A stretch of DNA of 64,000 nt from Amycolatopsis lexingtonensis (GTDB taxonomy: Bacteria; Actinomycetota; Actinomycetes; Mycobacteriales; Pseudonocardiaceae), in contig NZ_JADBEG010000001.1 in the NCBI RefSeq assembly GCF_014873755.1, positions 3,846,501-3,910,500 of the forward strand. The letters are read 5' to 3'. Positions 1-7,269 of this stretch are shown here, in pieces; position 1 is the stretch's first letter; each line of letters starts with the position of its first letter. The position numbers were made by a program, and so were the translations under genes. Under the pieces are notes generated by a model. That model was not told where the DNA came from. It saw nothing but the letters and a program-made list of their open reading frames with translations, and ran no database searches.

Positions 1-116
1 CCGGCGCGGGACTCGGCCATGGCCTCGGCGGCACCCGCCGCCTGGTCCACGACTTCGACCTCGACACCGGGCCCGGCCGCGGCACCACCGTCACGGTCGC
101 GCGCTGGCAGCCGTGA
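1..116 (+). CDS. RsbT-like serine kinase, C-terminal end only
   Basis: The window opens inside this gene. The 37 visible codons (frame starting at base 3) contain the glycine-rich ATP lid GAGLGHGLGG and end in a beta-rich tail, as in GHKL-fold anti-sigma and switch kinases of the RsbT/RsbW type. Its stop overlaps the GTG start of the next gene by 4 nt, so it belongs to the same operon. In RsbT-type modules the kinase phosphorylates STAS-domain proteins and can activate an RsbU phosphatase; both partners fit the two genes downstream. The family call rests on a short fragment and on context. Confidence 0.6.
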   Translation, partial: GAGLGHGLGGTRRLVHDFDLDTGPGRGTTVTVARWQP

Positions 117-1105
117 CCGCCACCGTCGCCGAGCCGACCCTCCGGATCCGCGTCGACCACCCCAGCGCCGGGTACGCCGCCGCCCGCGTCGCCCGCGAAA
201 CCGCGCGCGCGGCCGGGCTGCCGGACGTGCTGGCCGAGCGCGCCGCGGTCGTGGCCACCGAGCTCGCGGGCAACATCGACAAGCACACCATCGGCGGCTC
301 CCTGTTCGTGCAGCGCTCGCTCACCGGGCGCGGCGTCGAAGTGCTGGCCGCCGACGACGGTCCCGGCATGGCCGACCTCGACCACTGGCTGCTGGACGGC
401 AACACGACCACCGCCACGCTCGGCGCCGGGCTGGGCGCGGTGCTCCGGATGGCGACCGAGTTCCGGATCACGTCCTCGCCCGCGGCCGGCACGCTCGCCG
501 CCGCCCGCCTGCTCGCGCCCGCGCCGGCCCCGCCCGGCGGCGCGGTCGGGCACTTCCGCCTGGCGCGCGAAGACGAGCAGCACTGCGGTGACGCCGTCGC
601 GCTGGCCGACGTCACCGGCAGCCGGACCGCCGTCGTCGCCGACGGGCTCGGCCACGGGCCCGACGCCGCCGAAGCCGCTGAAGCCGCGGTGCGCGTGTTC
701 ACCGAGAACCCGGACCGCCCGCTGTCCCACCAGCTCACGAACATGCACCGGGCGCTGCGCACGACCCGCGGCGCGGCGGTCGCGCTGGTGCGGATCGCGC
801 CGCGGCGGCTCGAGTTCTGCGGTGTCGGCAACGTCAGCGGCGCGAGCGTCGGCAGCGGCGCGTCCCGGCTGCTGCTCAGCACCCCCGGCGTCGTCGGGTT
901 CACGCTGCCATCGGCACCGGTCCGGCACGTCGAGCTGGCCGACGGCGACGTCGTGGTCCTGCACACCGACGGCGTCGGCACCGGGTGGCGCGTCCCCGGC
1001 CGGGTCCCGGACCTGCTGCTGCTCGCCGCGGAGCTCGCCCACCGGCACCGGAACCCGCGTGACGACGCGGCCATGCTCGCCCTGCGCGTGGACCGGTCCG
1101 GCTGA
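113..1105 (+). CDS. GHKL ATPase fused to SpoIIE/PP2C phosphatase (RsbT-RsbX-like switch protein)
   Basis: The 330-aa protein has two domains. Residues about 1-125 are a GHKL kinase fold: N-box ELAGNIDKH, ATP-binding DDGPGM and lid GAGLGA. Residues about 140-330 are a PP2C/SpoIIE-type phosphatase with DGLGHG and HTDGVG, whose aspartates would bind metal. The protein probably phosphorylates and dephosphorylates STAS-domain anti-sigma antagonists in a partner switch. The GTG start overlaps the previous stop by 4 nt, and the stop overlaps the next ATG by one base, which implies translational coupling. No STAS gene or sigma factor of this module is inside the window; they probably lie upstream. 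Confidence 0.85.
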   Translation: MTATVAEPTLRIRVDHPSAGYAAARVARETARAAGLPDVLAERAAVVATELAGNIDKHTIGGSLFVQRSLTGRGVEVLAADDGPGMADLDHWLLDGNTTTATLGAGLGAVLRMATEFRITSSPAAGTLAAARLLAPAPAPPGGAVGHFRLAREDEQHCGDAVALADVTGSRTAVVADGLGHGPDAAEAAEAAVRVFTENPDRPLSHQLTNMHRALRTTRGAAVALVRIAPRRLEFCGVGNVSGASVGSGASRLLLSTPGVVGFTLPSAPVRHVELADGDVVVLHTDGVGTGWRVPGRVPDLLLLAAELAHRHRNPRDDAAMLALRVDRSG

Positions 1106-2304
1106 TGCGCCCGGACCTGGCCCGGATCCGGGCGCGGCTGCGCACCGCCTGCGCCGAAGCGGGCGTCGATCCCGGCGACCGCGCGCGGCTCGTGCTCGCC
1201 GTGACCCTGCTCGCCGAACCCGCCCTCACCGCGGGCGAAACCGTCGACGTGGCCACCGCGGCCTCGGACCGCAGGCTCGCCGTCACAGCGCGGCTTGACC
1301 ACGCGGTGAGCCAGCGCAGCCGCAACGCCTTGCCGCTGCTGCCCGACACGGGCGACGACGAGACGCTCACCTGGCACCTCGCCGGCGGCGGCCCCGCGGC
1401 GCCCGCCGACCTCGACGACGACCGTGCGACGCGCGAGGAGATGCTCGCGCTGATCGCCCGCGCCGACACGCTCACCCAGGAACAGCGGCAGCTCAAGCAC
1501 GAGCTGGCGGAGACCAACAGCGGCGTGCTCGCGATGTACGTCGACCTCGAGCAGCGGGACGAACAGCTCCGCCGCGCGCACGCGGTCATCTTCCGCGAGC
1601 TGGAGGACGCGCTGCGCCCGCGCCCGCCCGCCGTGGCCGGCCTGGAACTGGGCGTCCACTACTCCCCGACCGACCAGGACTCCCCCACCGGCGGCGACCT
1701 CTACGACTGGTTCGTCCTGCCCGGCGGCCAGGTCCACGTGACCCTGGTCGACGCGGTCGGCCACGGCGTCACCTCGACGCGCCACGCCCTCACCGTCACC
1801 CACGCGATCCGCACCCTGGCGCTGGAGGGGCACCCGTTCCCGGACCTGATCGCGCGCGCGTCCCGCACCCTGGCCTCGATCGAGCCCGACCTGATGGCCA
1901 CCGTCGTCCTCGCCCGCATCGACCCGGCGACCGGCCGCACCCACCTGGCGAGCGGCGGCCACCCGGAACCGGTACTGGTCACCGCGTCCGGCCCCGCCCG
2001 CCTGCTCCCCGCCCCGGTCGCCGGCCGCGGCGTCGGCTTCCCCGACCCCGGCAGCCGCGGGCTCGTCGAGTTTGACCTCGCACCGGGCGACACGCTCCTG
2101 CTCTACACCGACGGGCTGGTCGAGAGCCGCAAGGACATCGACGAAGGCCAGGCCCGGCTGCTGGCCGTGGCGGAGAACCACCGCACCCACCCGGCGGCGA
2201 CGCTGCCCCGCGAGCTGGTGACGAGGATGCACGACGTCGTCCGGCACGCCGACGACACGGTGGTCCTGGCGCTCCGCCGCCCCACTGTCCTTTCCGGACG
2301 TTAG
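1105..2304 (+). CDS. RsbU-like PP2C-family serine phosphatase
   Basis: This 399-aa protein has an N-terminal region (about 1-105) that looks like a decayed GHKL fold, a coiled coil (about 110-165) and a C-terminal SpoIIE/PP2C phosphatase. The phosphatase shows GGDLYDWF, VDAVGHG, LYTDGLVE and a terminal DDTVVLAL, which supply the metal-binding aspartates. RsbU-type enzymes dephosphorylate the phospho-STAS antagonist and so release a stress sigma factor. The order kinase, kinase-phosphatase, RsbU matches stressosome-output operons of Actinobacteria. The ATG overlaps the previous stop (TGATG). Which sigma factor it serves cannot be told from this window. Confidence 0.85.
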   Translation: MRPDLARIRARLRTACAEAGVDPGDRARLVLAVTLLAEPALTAGETVDVATAASDRRLAVTARLDHAVSQRSRNALPLLPDTGDDETLTWHLAGGGPAAPADLDDDRATREEMLALIARADTLTQEQRQLKHELAETNSGVLAMYVDLEQRDEQLRRAHAVIFRELEDALRPRPPAVAGLELGVHYSPTDQDSPTGGDLYDWFVLPGGQVHVTLVDAVGHGVTSTRHALTVTHAIRTLALEGHPFPDLIARASRTLASIEPDLMATVVLARIDPATGRTHLASGGHPEPVLVTASGPARLLPAPVAGRGVGFPDPGSRGLVEFDLAPGDTLLLYTDGLVESRKDIDEGQARLLAVAENHRTHPAATLPRELVTRMHDVVRHADDTVVLALRRPTVLSGR

Positions 2305-2335
2305 CCGGCCGCCGAGTCCGCGGCTGTGTGCTCCG

Positions 2336-3112
2336 CTACTGCGGCCCGTTCGTCAGCGAAAGGTTGAACGTGTACCGGGACGCCCGATACACATGCCACC
2401 CGTACTCGACCACCCGCCCGGTGTCGTCGTAGGTCGTCCGCTGCATCGTGAGCAGCGCCGCCCCCGGCTCCTCGTGCAGCAGCTCCGCGTCCTCCTCGGT
2501 CGCCAGCCGCGCGCCGATGTTCTGCTCGGCGGCGTGCAGGCGGACCCCCGCCGAACGCAGCAGCTGGTACAGGCCGCGTTCGCGCAGTTCGTCGTCGGTC
2601 GGGTCGATGACGTCGGCGGGCAAGTAGTTGTTCATCAGCGCGAGCGGTTCGCCGTCCGTGGACCGGATCCGCGTCAGGCGGCGCACATGAGCCAACCCGG
2701 GCGCCTCCAGCAGCTCGGCCACCTTCGCGTCGGCGTCCTCGACGCGGTTGGCCAGCACCGCCGACTCGGGCTTGCCGCCGAGGCCGGCGAGGTCGTCGAA
2801 CAGGCTGCTCAGCCGCAGCGGGCGGGCGACCTTGGTGCGCACGACCTGCGTCCCGACCCCGCGCCGTCGCACGAGCAGCCCCTGGTTGACCAGCGTCTGG
2901 ATCGCCTGGCGGACGGTCGGGCGCGAGAGGCGCAGGTTCGCGGCGAGGTCGACTTCGTTGCCCAGCCGGGCCCCCGCCGGCAGCCTGCCGTCCTCGATCG
3001 CGGCGTGCAGCTGCCGCGAGACCTGGAAGTACAGCGGCTCGGGGCTGCCCGGGTCCAGGACGATCTCCCGCCCGGGGTCCCAGGCCGGGAAGGTCACGTC
3101 GGGCTTGCTCAT
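2336..3112 (-). CDS. GntR/HutC-family transcriptional regulator (UTRA domain)
   Basis: A 258-aa repressor-type protein. Residues about 25-90 form a GntR winged helix (LYFQVSRQLHAAIEDGRLP, then RPTVRQAIQTLVNQG). Residues about 100-255 are a UTRA ligand domain ending in the usual GWHVYRASRYTFNLSL strand. It is divergent from the barrel protein and mmsA, so it probably controls them through the dyad between the two genes. On its own strand TAGCAT (3119-3124) ends 6 nt before the ATG with no Shine-Dalgarno, so translation is probably leaderless. A sugar- or cyclitol-derived ligand is inference from the neighbours. Confidence 0.88.
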   Translation of the reverse strand: MSKPDVTFPAWDPGREIVLDPGSPEPLYFQVSRQLHAAIEDGRLPAGARLGNEVDLAANLRLSRPTVRQAIQTLVNQGLLVRRRGVGTQVVRTKVARPLRLSSLFDDLAGLGGKPESAVLANRVEDADAKVAELLEAPGLAHVRRLTRIRSTDGEPLALMNNYLPADVIDPTDDELRERGLYQLLRSAGVRLHAAEQNIGARLATEEDAELLHEEPGAALLTMQRTTYDDTGRVVEYGWHVYRASRYTFNLSLTNGPQ

Positions 3113-3175
3113 CCCCGGATGCTACCGCCTCGGCGTCCACTGTAGGGATGACGTGTTGTCCATATGTCTTGACAA
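3113..3175. promoter_or_regulatory. Divergent promoter region with GntR-type operator
   Basis: Sixty-three bases separate two divergent start codons. A dyad TGTC-TT-GACA lies at 3165-3174 inside a wider TTGTC (3156-3160)/GACAA (3171-3175) repeat. It sits between the likely -10 TATGTC (3163-3168) and the ATG at 3176, where a bound HutC-type repressor would block transcription. The opposite-strand -10 is TAGCAT at 3119-3124. The sequences are read directly; binding by the adjacent regulator is inference. Confidence 0.6.
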
Positions 3176-4075
3176 ATGTCCGGCCCGCTGGAATCGTCGA
3201 TCACCGTGACCGAGATGGTGCGGCGGATCGTCGCCAAACGCGTGCACGACCCGGAAGCGATCGCCGAGGCGGCCGCGAACCGGGTGCGAGCCGAGTCGCC
3301 GTTCAACGACAAGGGCCGCACGATGATCATCGCCGCGGACCACCCCGCCCGCGGCGCGAACGCGGTGGGCGGCAACCCGACGGCGATGGCCGACCGCGGC
3401 GAGCTCCTCGAGCGGCTGTGCCTCGCGCTGGAGCGCCCCGGCGTCACCGGCGTGCTGGCGACCGCGGACGTCATCGACGACCTGCTGCTGCTCGGCGTGC
3501 TGGACGGCAAGACGGTGCTCGGCTCGATGAACCGCACCGGGCTGGCCGGCTCGAGCTTCGAGATCGACGATCGCTTCGCCTGCTACGACGCCGAAGAGAT
3601 CGAGCGGATGCGCTTCGACGGCGGCAAGACGCTGACCCGGATCTGCCTCGACGACCCGGCCACGCCGGGCGTACTGGAGAACACCGCGCGGGCGGTCAAC
3701 GACCTGGCCCGCCGCAAGCTGATCGCGATGGTCGAGCCGTTCCTGTCGGTCTGGGCCGACGGGCGTGTCAAGAACGACCTCTCCCCCGACGCCGTGATCA
3801 AGTCGATCACCATCGCTTCCGGGCTCGGCCATTCGTCGGCCTACACCTGGCTCAAGCTGCCGGTGGTGGACGAGATGGAGCGTGTGCTGGCGTCCTCGAC
3901 ACTGCCCGCCGTCCTGCTCGGCGGCGAGGTCAAGGACGCGGACGCGGCCTTCGCGGCGTGGCAGCGGGCCCTCGCGCTGCCGACCGTGCAGGGCCTGGTG
4001 GTCGGGCGGTCGCTGCTCTACCCGCACGACGGCGACGTCGCCAAGGCCGTCGACACCGCGGTGGGGTTGCTGTGA
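3176..4075 (+). CDS. Cgl0158-type (beta/alpha)8-barrel protein of inositol loci (aldolase-like)
   Basis: The 299-aa protein resembles the aldolase-like barrel protein encoded in actinobacterial myo-inositol clusters (Cgl0158 family). Visible features are IIAADHPARGAN near residue 50, the strand VLATADVIDDLLLLG, FLSVWADG, and GGEVKDADAAFAAWQRAL leading to GLVVGRSLLYP near the C terminus, which could be a phosphate-binding loop. The exact reaction is unproven; a role late in inositol or sugar-acid breakdown is plausible because mmsA follows 49 nt later. No ribosome site precedes the ATG; the -10-like TATGTC lies 7 nt upstream, which favours a leaderless start. GTG at 3206 is the alternative. 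Confidence 0.75.
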   Translation: MSGPLESSITVTEMVRRIVAKRVHDPEAIAEAAANRVRAESPFNDKGRTMIIAADHPARGANAVGGNPTAMADRGELLERLCLALERPGVTGVLATADVIDDLLLLGVLDGKTVLGSMNRTGLAGSSFEIDDRFACYDAEEIERMRFDGGKTLTRICLDDPATPGVLENTARAVNDLARRKLIAMVEPFLSVWADGRVKNDLSPDAVIKSITIASGLGHSSAYTWLKLPVVDEMERVLASSTLPAVLLGGEVKDADAAFAAWQRALALPTVQGLVVGRSLLYPHDGDVAKAVDTAVGLL

Positions 4076-4124
4076 ACCCGCACCGCGACCAAGAGACCCG
4101 GCGGCACAATCTGGAGGAACAGGC

Positions 4125-5609
4125 GTGAACACCATCGAACACTGGATCAACGGCACCGCCACGTCCGCGGGCTCCACCCGCACGGCGCCGGTCTACGACC
4201 CCGCGACGGGACGGCAGCAGGCGTCGGTCCTGCTGGCCGAGGCGTCCGATGTGGACACTGCTGTCACGGCCGCGAGCAAGGCCTTCGAAGCGTGGGGCAA
4301 CTCCTCGCTTTCCCAGCGCACCAAGGTGATGTTCGCCTTCCGCGAGCTGCTGGTGAAGCACGAGGACGAGCTGGCGCGGATCATCTCGGGCGAGCACGGC
4401 AAGGTGATCGAGGACGCCCGCGGCGAGATCGTGCGCGGCCGGGAAGTCGTCGAGTACGCGTGCGGCATCGCCGACGCGCTCAAGGGCAGCTTCTCCGACC
4501 AGGTCTCCCACGACGTCGACGTGCACGACTTCCGCCAGCCGCTCGGGGTGGTCGCCGGGATCACCCCGTTCAACTTCCCGATCATGGTGCCGCTGTGGAT
4601 GCACCCGATCGCGATCGCCACCGGCAACACGTTCGTCCTCAAGCCGAGCGAACGCGACCCGTCGGCCTCGAACTTCGTCGCGCGGCTGTACGCCGAAGCC
4701 GGCCTGCCGGACGGCGTGTTCAACGTCGTGCACGGCGACAAGACCGCAGTCGACGCGCTCCTCGACCACCCGGACGTCGCAGCGGTGTCGTTCGTCGGCT
4801 CGACGCCGATCGCCAAGTACGTGCACGAGCGCGGCACCGCGGCCGGCAAGCGCGTCCAGGCCCTCGGCGGCGCGAAGAACCACGCGGTCGTCCTGCCCGA
4901 CGCCGACCTGGAGTACGCGGCCGGCCACCTCACCGCGGCGGCGTTCGGCTCGGCCGGCCAGCGCTGCATGGCGATCTCGGTCGGCGTGGCGGTCGGCGCG
5001 GCCGGCGACAAGCTCATGGAGATCCTCGAACGCAAGGCGAACGAAGTGAAAGTCGGCCCGGGCAGCGACCCGGCGAGCGACATGGGCCCGGTCGTCACCG
5101 AAGCCGCCCGCGAGCGGGTGGTGAACGCCGTCGCGCGAGGCGCCGAGCAGGGCGCGACGGTGGTGGTCGACGGCCGCGGCCTGCAGGTCGAAGGCCACGA
5201 GGAGGGCTTCTTCGTCGGACCGTCCTTGCTGGACAAGGTGACCACGGAGATGGACGCCTACCGCGAGGAGATCTTCGGCCCGGTCCTGGCGATCGTCCGC
5301 ACCGACACGGTCGACGAGGCGATCGCGGTCATCAACGCCAACCCGTACGGCAACGGCACCGCGATCTTCACCGGCAGCGGCGAGGCCGCCCGCAAGTTCC
5401 AGCGCGAGGTCAAGGTCGGCATGATCGGCGTCAACGTCCCGATCCCGGTCCCGATGTCGTACTACTCCTTCGGCGGCTGGAAGGACTCCCTCATCGGCGA
5501 CAGCCCCATCCACGGCCCGGCAGGCGTCCGCTTCTACACCCGGGCCAAGGTGGTCACCACCCGCTGGCCGCGCACGGAGGCGGGATTCAACTTCCCCACC
5601 TCCAGCTGA
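4125..5609 (+). CDS. mmsA: CoA-acylating methylmalonate-semialdehyde dehydrogenase
   Basis: The 494-aa enzyme has the full length of the MmsA/IolA branch of the ALDH superfamily. It shows TPFNFPIMVPLWM, KPSERDPSASN, VSFVGSTPIAKYV and the nucleophile motif GQRCMA with the catalytic cysteine at residue 281. These enzymes convert methylmalonate or malonate semialdehyde plus CoA and NAD+ to propionyl-CoA or acetyl-CoA in valine or inositol catabolism. The GTG at 4125 follows GGAGG at 4113-4117. It is in an operon with the barrel protein, which favours the inositol (IolA) role, although iolB, iolC, iolD, iolE and iolG are all absent here. Confidence 0.92.
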   Translation: MNTIEHWINGTATSAGSTRTAPVYDPATGRQQASVLLAEASDVDTAVTAASKAFEAWGNSSLSQRTKVMFAFRELLVKHEDELARIISGEHGKVIEDARGEIVRGREVVEYACGIADALKGSFSDQVSHDVDVHDFRQPLGVVAGITPFNFPIMVPLWMHPIAIATGNTFVLKPSERDPSASNFVARLYAEAGLPDGVFNVVHGDKTAVDALLDHPDVAAVSFVGSTPIAKYVHERGTAAGKRVQALGGAKNHAVVLPDADLEYAAGHLTAAAFGSAGQRCMAISVGVAVGAAGDKLMEILERKANEVKVGPGSDPASDMGPVVTEAARERVVNAVARGAEQGATVVVDGRGLQVEGHEEGFFVGPSLLDKVTTEMDAYREEIFGPVLAIVRTDTVDEAIAVINANPYGNGTAIFTGSGEAARKFQREVKVGMIGVNVPIPVPMSYYSFGGWKDSLIGDSPIHGPAGVRFYTRAKVVTTRWPRTEAGFNFPTSS

Positions 5610-5615
5610 TCCCGG

Positions 5616-5659
5616 CCCACCTAACCGGAACACTCATCTCCGGTTTCCGGTACGGTGGG
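5616..5659 (+). terminator. Nested inverted repeat downstream of mmsA
   Basis: Inner arms AACCGGA (5623-5629) and TCCGGTT (5639-5645) form a hairpin with a 9-nt loop. Outer arms CCCACC (5616-5621) and GGTGGG (5654-5659) enclose it. It begins 6 nt past the mmsA stop, so a terminator is likely. The right side overlaps TACGGT (5651-5656), a probable -10 for the next gene, so the structure could also affect that promoter. Confidence 0.45.
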
Positions 5660-5685
5660 CGGCGGCACCGACGAAGGAGGCCACC

Positions 5686-6045
5686 GTGGGATACCGAGGC
5701 CCGCTCCCGAAGAACGCCGTGACCCGCTTCAACACCTGCGTGGGCTCACTGCGGACGTCGCCGCGCTGGGGGAACCTGGTCCGCCGCCACCTGACCCAGG
5801 TGACCTACACCGGCCGCCGCTCTGGCCGCACCGTCAGCACCCCGGTCGGCTACCGGCGGACGGGCGACGTCGTCACCATCGGCGTCCGCCTCCCGGACGC
5901 GAAGTCGTGGTGGCGCAACTTCACCGGCGACGGCGCCCCGCTGTCCCTCGAACTCGACGACACAGAACGCACCGGCCACGCCGTCGCCCGGCGCGACGAG
6001 AAGGGCCGGGTCACGGTGACCGTCCGGCTGGACGAACCCGCCTAG
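5686..6045 (+). CDS. Small Ddn-like split-barrel protein (F420/flavin-type nitroreductase family)
   Basis: The 119-aa protein fits the short deazaflavin-dependent (Ddn/DUF385-like) split-barrel family. It has the usual TYTGRRSGRTVSTPVGYRRTGD strand pair and the KSWWRNFTGDGAPLSLEL segment near residue 75-90. Relatives bind F420 or flavins and reduce quinones or nitro compounds; the substrate here is unknown. GTG 5686 is preceded by AAGGAGG at 5674-5680 and a -10-like TACGGT at 5651-5656. Its stop overlaps the convergent TetR gene by 4 nt (shared CTAG). Confidence 0.7.
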   Translation: MGYRGPLPKNAVTRFNTCVGSLRTSPRWGNLVRRHLTQVTYTGRRSGRTVSTPVGYRRTGDVVTIGVRLPDAKSWWRNFTGDGAPLSLELDDTERTGHAVARRDEKGRVTVTVRLDEPA

Positions 6046-6608
6046 CGGGCCATCCCGTGCCAGAGCAGATCGGCGAGGTTCGCCGCCTCGTCCCGCCAGT
6101 CGCCGCCCGGGTCGAGCAGCAGCAAGCCGGCCAGGCCGCGCAGCACCACCACCGGGTCGAGGCCGGGCCGCACCGTGCCGGCCGCCATGTTCGCTTCGAG
6201 CAGCGTCGCCATCGCGCCGATCATGGACTCGTACGCGCTCGCGGGCAGCTCGCCGCGCGAGGCCGTCGCGCGGCGCAGGGCGTCGGCGAGTCCCTTCTTC
6301 GTCATCATGTAGTGCGCCAGGTGGTCGGTGACCCACACCCGGAACGCCTCGTCCGGCCCGTGCTTCTCCAGCAGCACCGGCACGATGTCCACGATGTGCC
6401 GCACCTCGCGCTGGTAGACCGCCAGGATCAGCGACTCCGGCGTCGGGAAGTGCCGGTACACCGTGCCGACGCCGACCTCGGCCTGCTTCGCGATCGCGTT
6501 GAACGAGACCTCGCCCGTCCGGGCCAGCGACTCCCCCGCCGCGACGAGGATGCGCTCGTGGTTGCGCCGGGTGTCCGCGCGCCGGGGGCTGACCGAACCC
6601 GTCGTCAT
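6042..6608 (-). CDS. TetR-family transcriptional regulator
   Basis: A 188-aa TetR protein. The N-terminal helix-turn-helix spans about residues 15-60 (RILVAAGESLARTGEVSFNAIAKQAEVGVGTVYRHFP). The remainder is an all-helical ligand domain with a leucine-rich C terminus. ATG 6608 was chosen over an upstream start because GGGAGG lies 5 nt before it. The gene is divergent from the molybdenum hydroxylase genes, and two 18-bp dyads lie in the shared promoter region, so it is very probably their repressor. An aldehyde or aromatic inducer is inference. Confidence 0.9.
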   Translation of the reverse strand: MTTGSVSPRRADTRRNHERILVAAGESLARTGEVSFNAIAKQAEVGVGTVYRHFPTPESLILAVYQREVRHIVDIVPVLLEKHGPDEAFRVWVTDHLAHYMMTKKGLADALRRATASRGELPASAYESMIGAMATLLEANMAAGTVRPGLDPVVVLRGLAGLLLLDPGGDWRDEAANLADLLWHGMAR

Positions 6609-6694
6609 CGTCCCTCCCGTTCCTCGTACCGTCCGCGGGCTTCCGTCCGCCGAATCTAACCCAGACCTGGAGCAACTCCAGCGTGAGCGGTTCA

Positions 6695-6754
6695 TTGCGA
6701 AGCGGATTGTAATCCGCTAGCCTCGCGAACGGGTGAAGCGGATGACTATCCGCT
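6695..6754 (+). promoter_or_regulatory. Promoter of the YagTSR-type operon with two TetR-type operators
   Basis: The -35 TTGCGA (6695-6700) and -10 TAGCCT (6718-6723) are separated by 17 bp. That spacer is almost exactly operator O1: AGCGGATT (6701-6708), GT, AATCCGCT (6711-6718). A second dyad O2, AGCGGAT (6737-6743), four bases, ATCCGCT (6748-6754), lies just past the expected start of transcription, 36 bp from O1 centre to centre. The consensus is AGCGGAT-N4-ATCCGCT. A repressor on O1 would cover RNA polymerase and one on O2 would block escape. Ownership by the adjacent TetR protein is inferred. Confidence 0.75.
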
Positions 6755-6816
6755 CCCTTGATCGCCGCCACCACCACCGTCCGGAACCGATCCTGACGAG
6801 CTGCGGAAAGAGACCA

Positions 6817-7269
6817 GTGGACATCTCACTCGAAGTCAACGGCAGTACCGAACACCTCACCGTCGATCCCGGCGGGACGCTCCTGGACGCGCTGCGCGAG
6901 CGCCTCGCCGTGACCGGCCCCAAGAAGGGCTGCGACCGCGGCCAGTGTGGCGCCTGCACGGTGCACGTCGGCGGACGGCCCGTGCTGTCGTGCCTGACCC
7001 TCGCCGCCACCGTCAAGGAGCCGGTCACCACCGTCGAAGGACTGTCCACAGAGGACGCACTGCACCCGGTGCAGCAGGCGTTCGTGGACCAGGACGCGCT
7101 GCAGTGCGGGTTCTGCACCGCCGGGCAGATCATGTCGGCGGTCGCCGCCGTCGAGCAGGGCGTCGAAGACGTGCGCGAGTTCATGTCCGGCAACCTCTGC
7201 CGGTGCGCCGCCTACCCGAACATCGTCAAGGCCGTCGAGCAGGCGAGGAGCGCCGATGCGTCCCTTTGA
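6817..7269 (+). CDS. Molybdenum hydroxylase small subunit, two [2Fe-2S] clusters (YagT/PaoA-like)
   Basis: The 150-aa protein carries two [2Fe-2S] domains. The plant-ferredoxin-type site has CDRGQCGACTV plus a later Cys; the helical site has CGFCTAGQIM and CRCAAYP. It relays electrons from the Mo site to the FAD subunit. GTG 6817 follows GGAAAG and begins at the family start (DISLEVNG). An upstream in-frame start would add 28 low-complexity residues and overlap operator O2. No Tat signal is visible, unlike E. coli PaoA, so a cytoplasmic enzyme is likely. It overlaps the FAD subunit gene by 14 nt. Confidence 0.92.
   Translation: MDISLEVNGSTEHLTVDPGGTLLDALRERLAVTGPKKGCDRGQCGACTVHVGGRPVLSCLTLAATVKEPVTTVEGLSTEDALHPVQQAFVDQDALQCGFCTAGQIMSAVAAVEQGVEDVREFMSGNLCRCAAYPNIVKAVEQARSADASL

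Noticed and set aside
91..2247. A 718-codon minus-strand open frame antisense to the partner-switch genes, and similar long antisense frames elsewhere (7933-10464, 11725-13254, 22545-25625)
   Set aside because: They are mirror frames of high-GC genes. The proteins are Arg/Ala/Gly-rich with no motifs, and the plus-strand frames carry clear family signatures.
2305..2335. Terminator between the RsbU-like gene and the GntR gene
   Set aside because: Only a 5-bp AGCCG/CGGCT pair with a long loop is present.
5686..6045. A toxin-like or truncated gene because of its short length
   Set aside because: 119 aa is normal for the short Ddn-like family and the ribosome site is strong.
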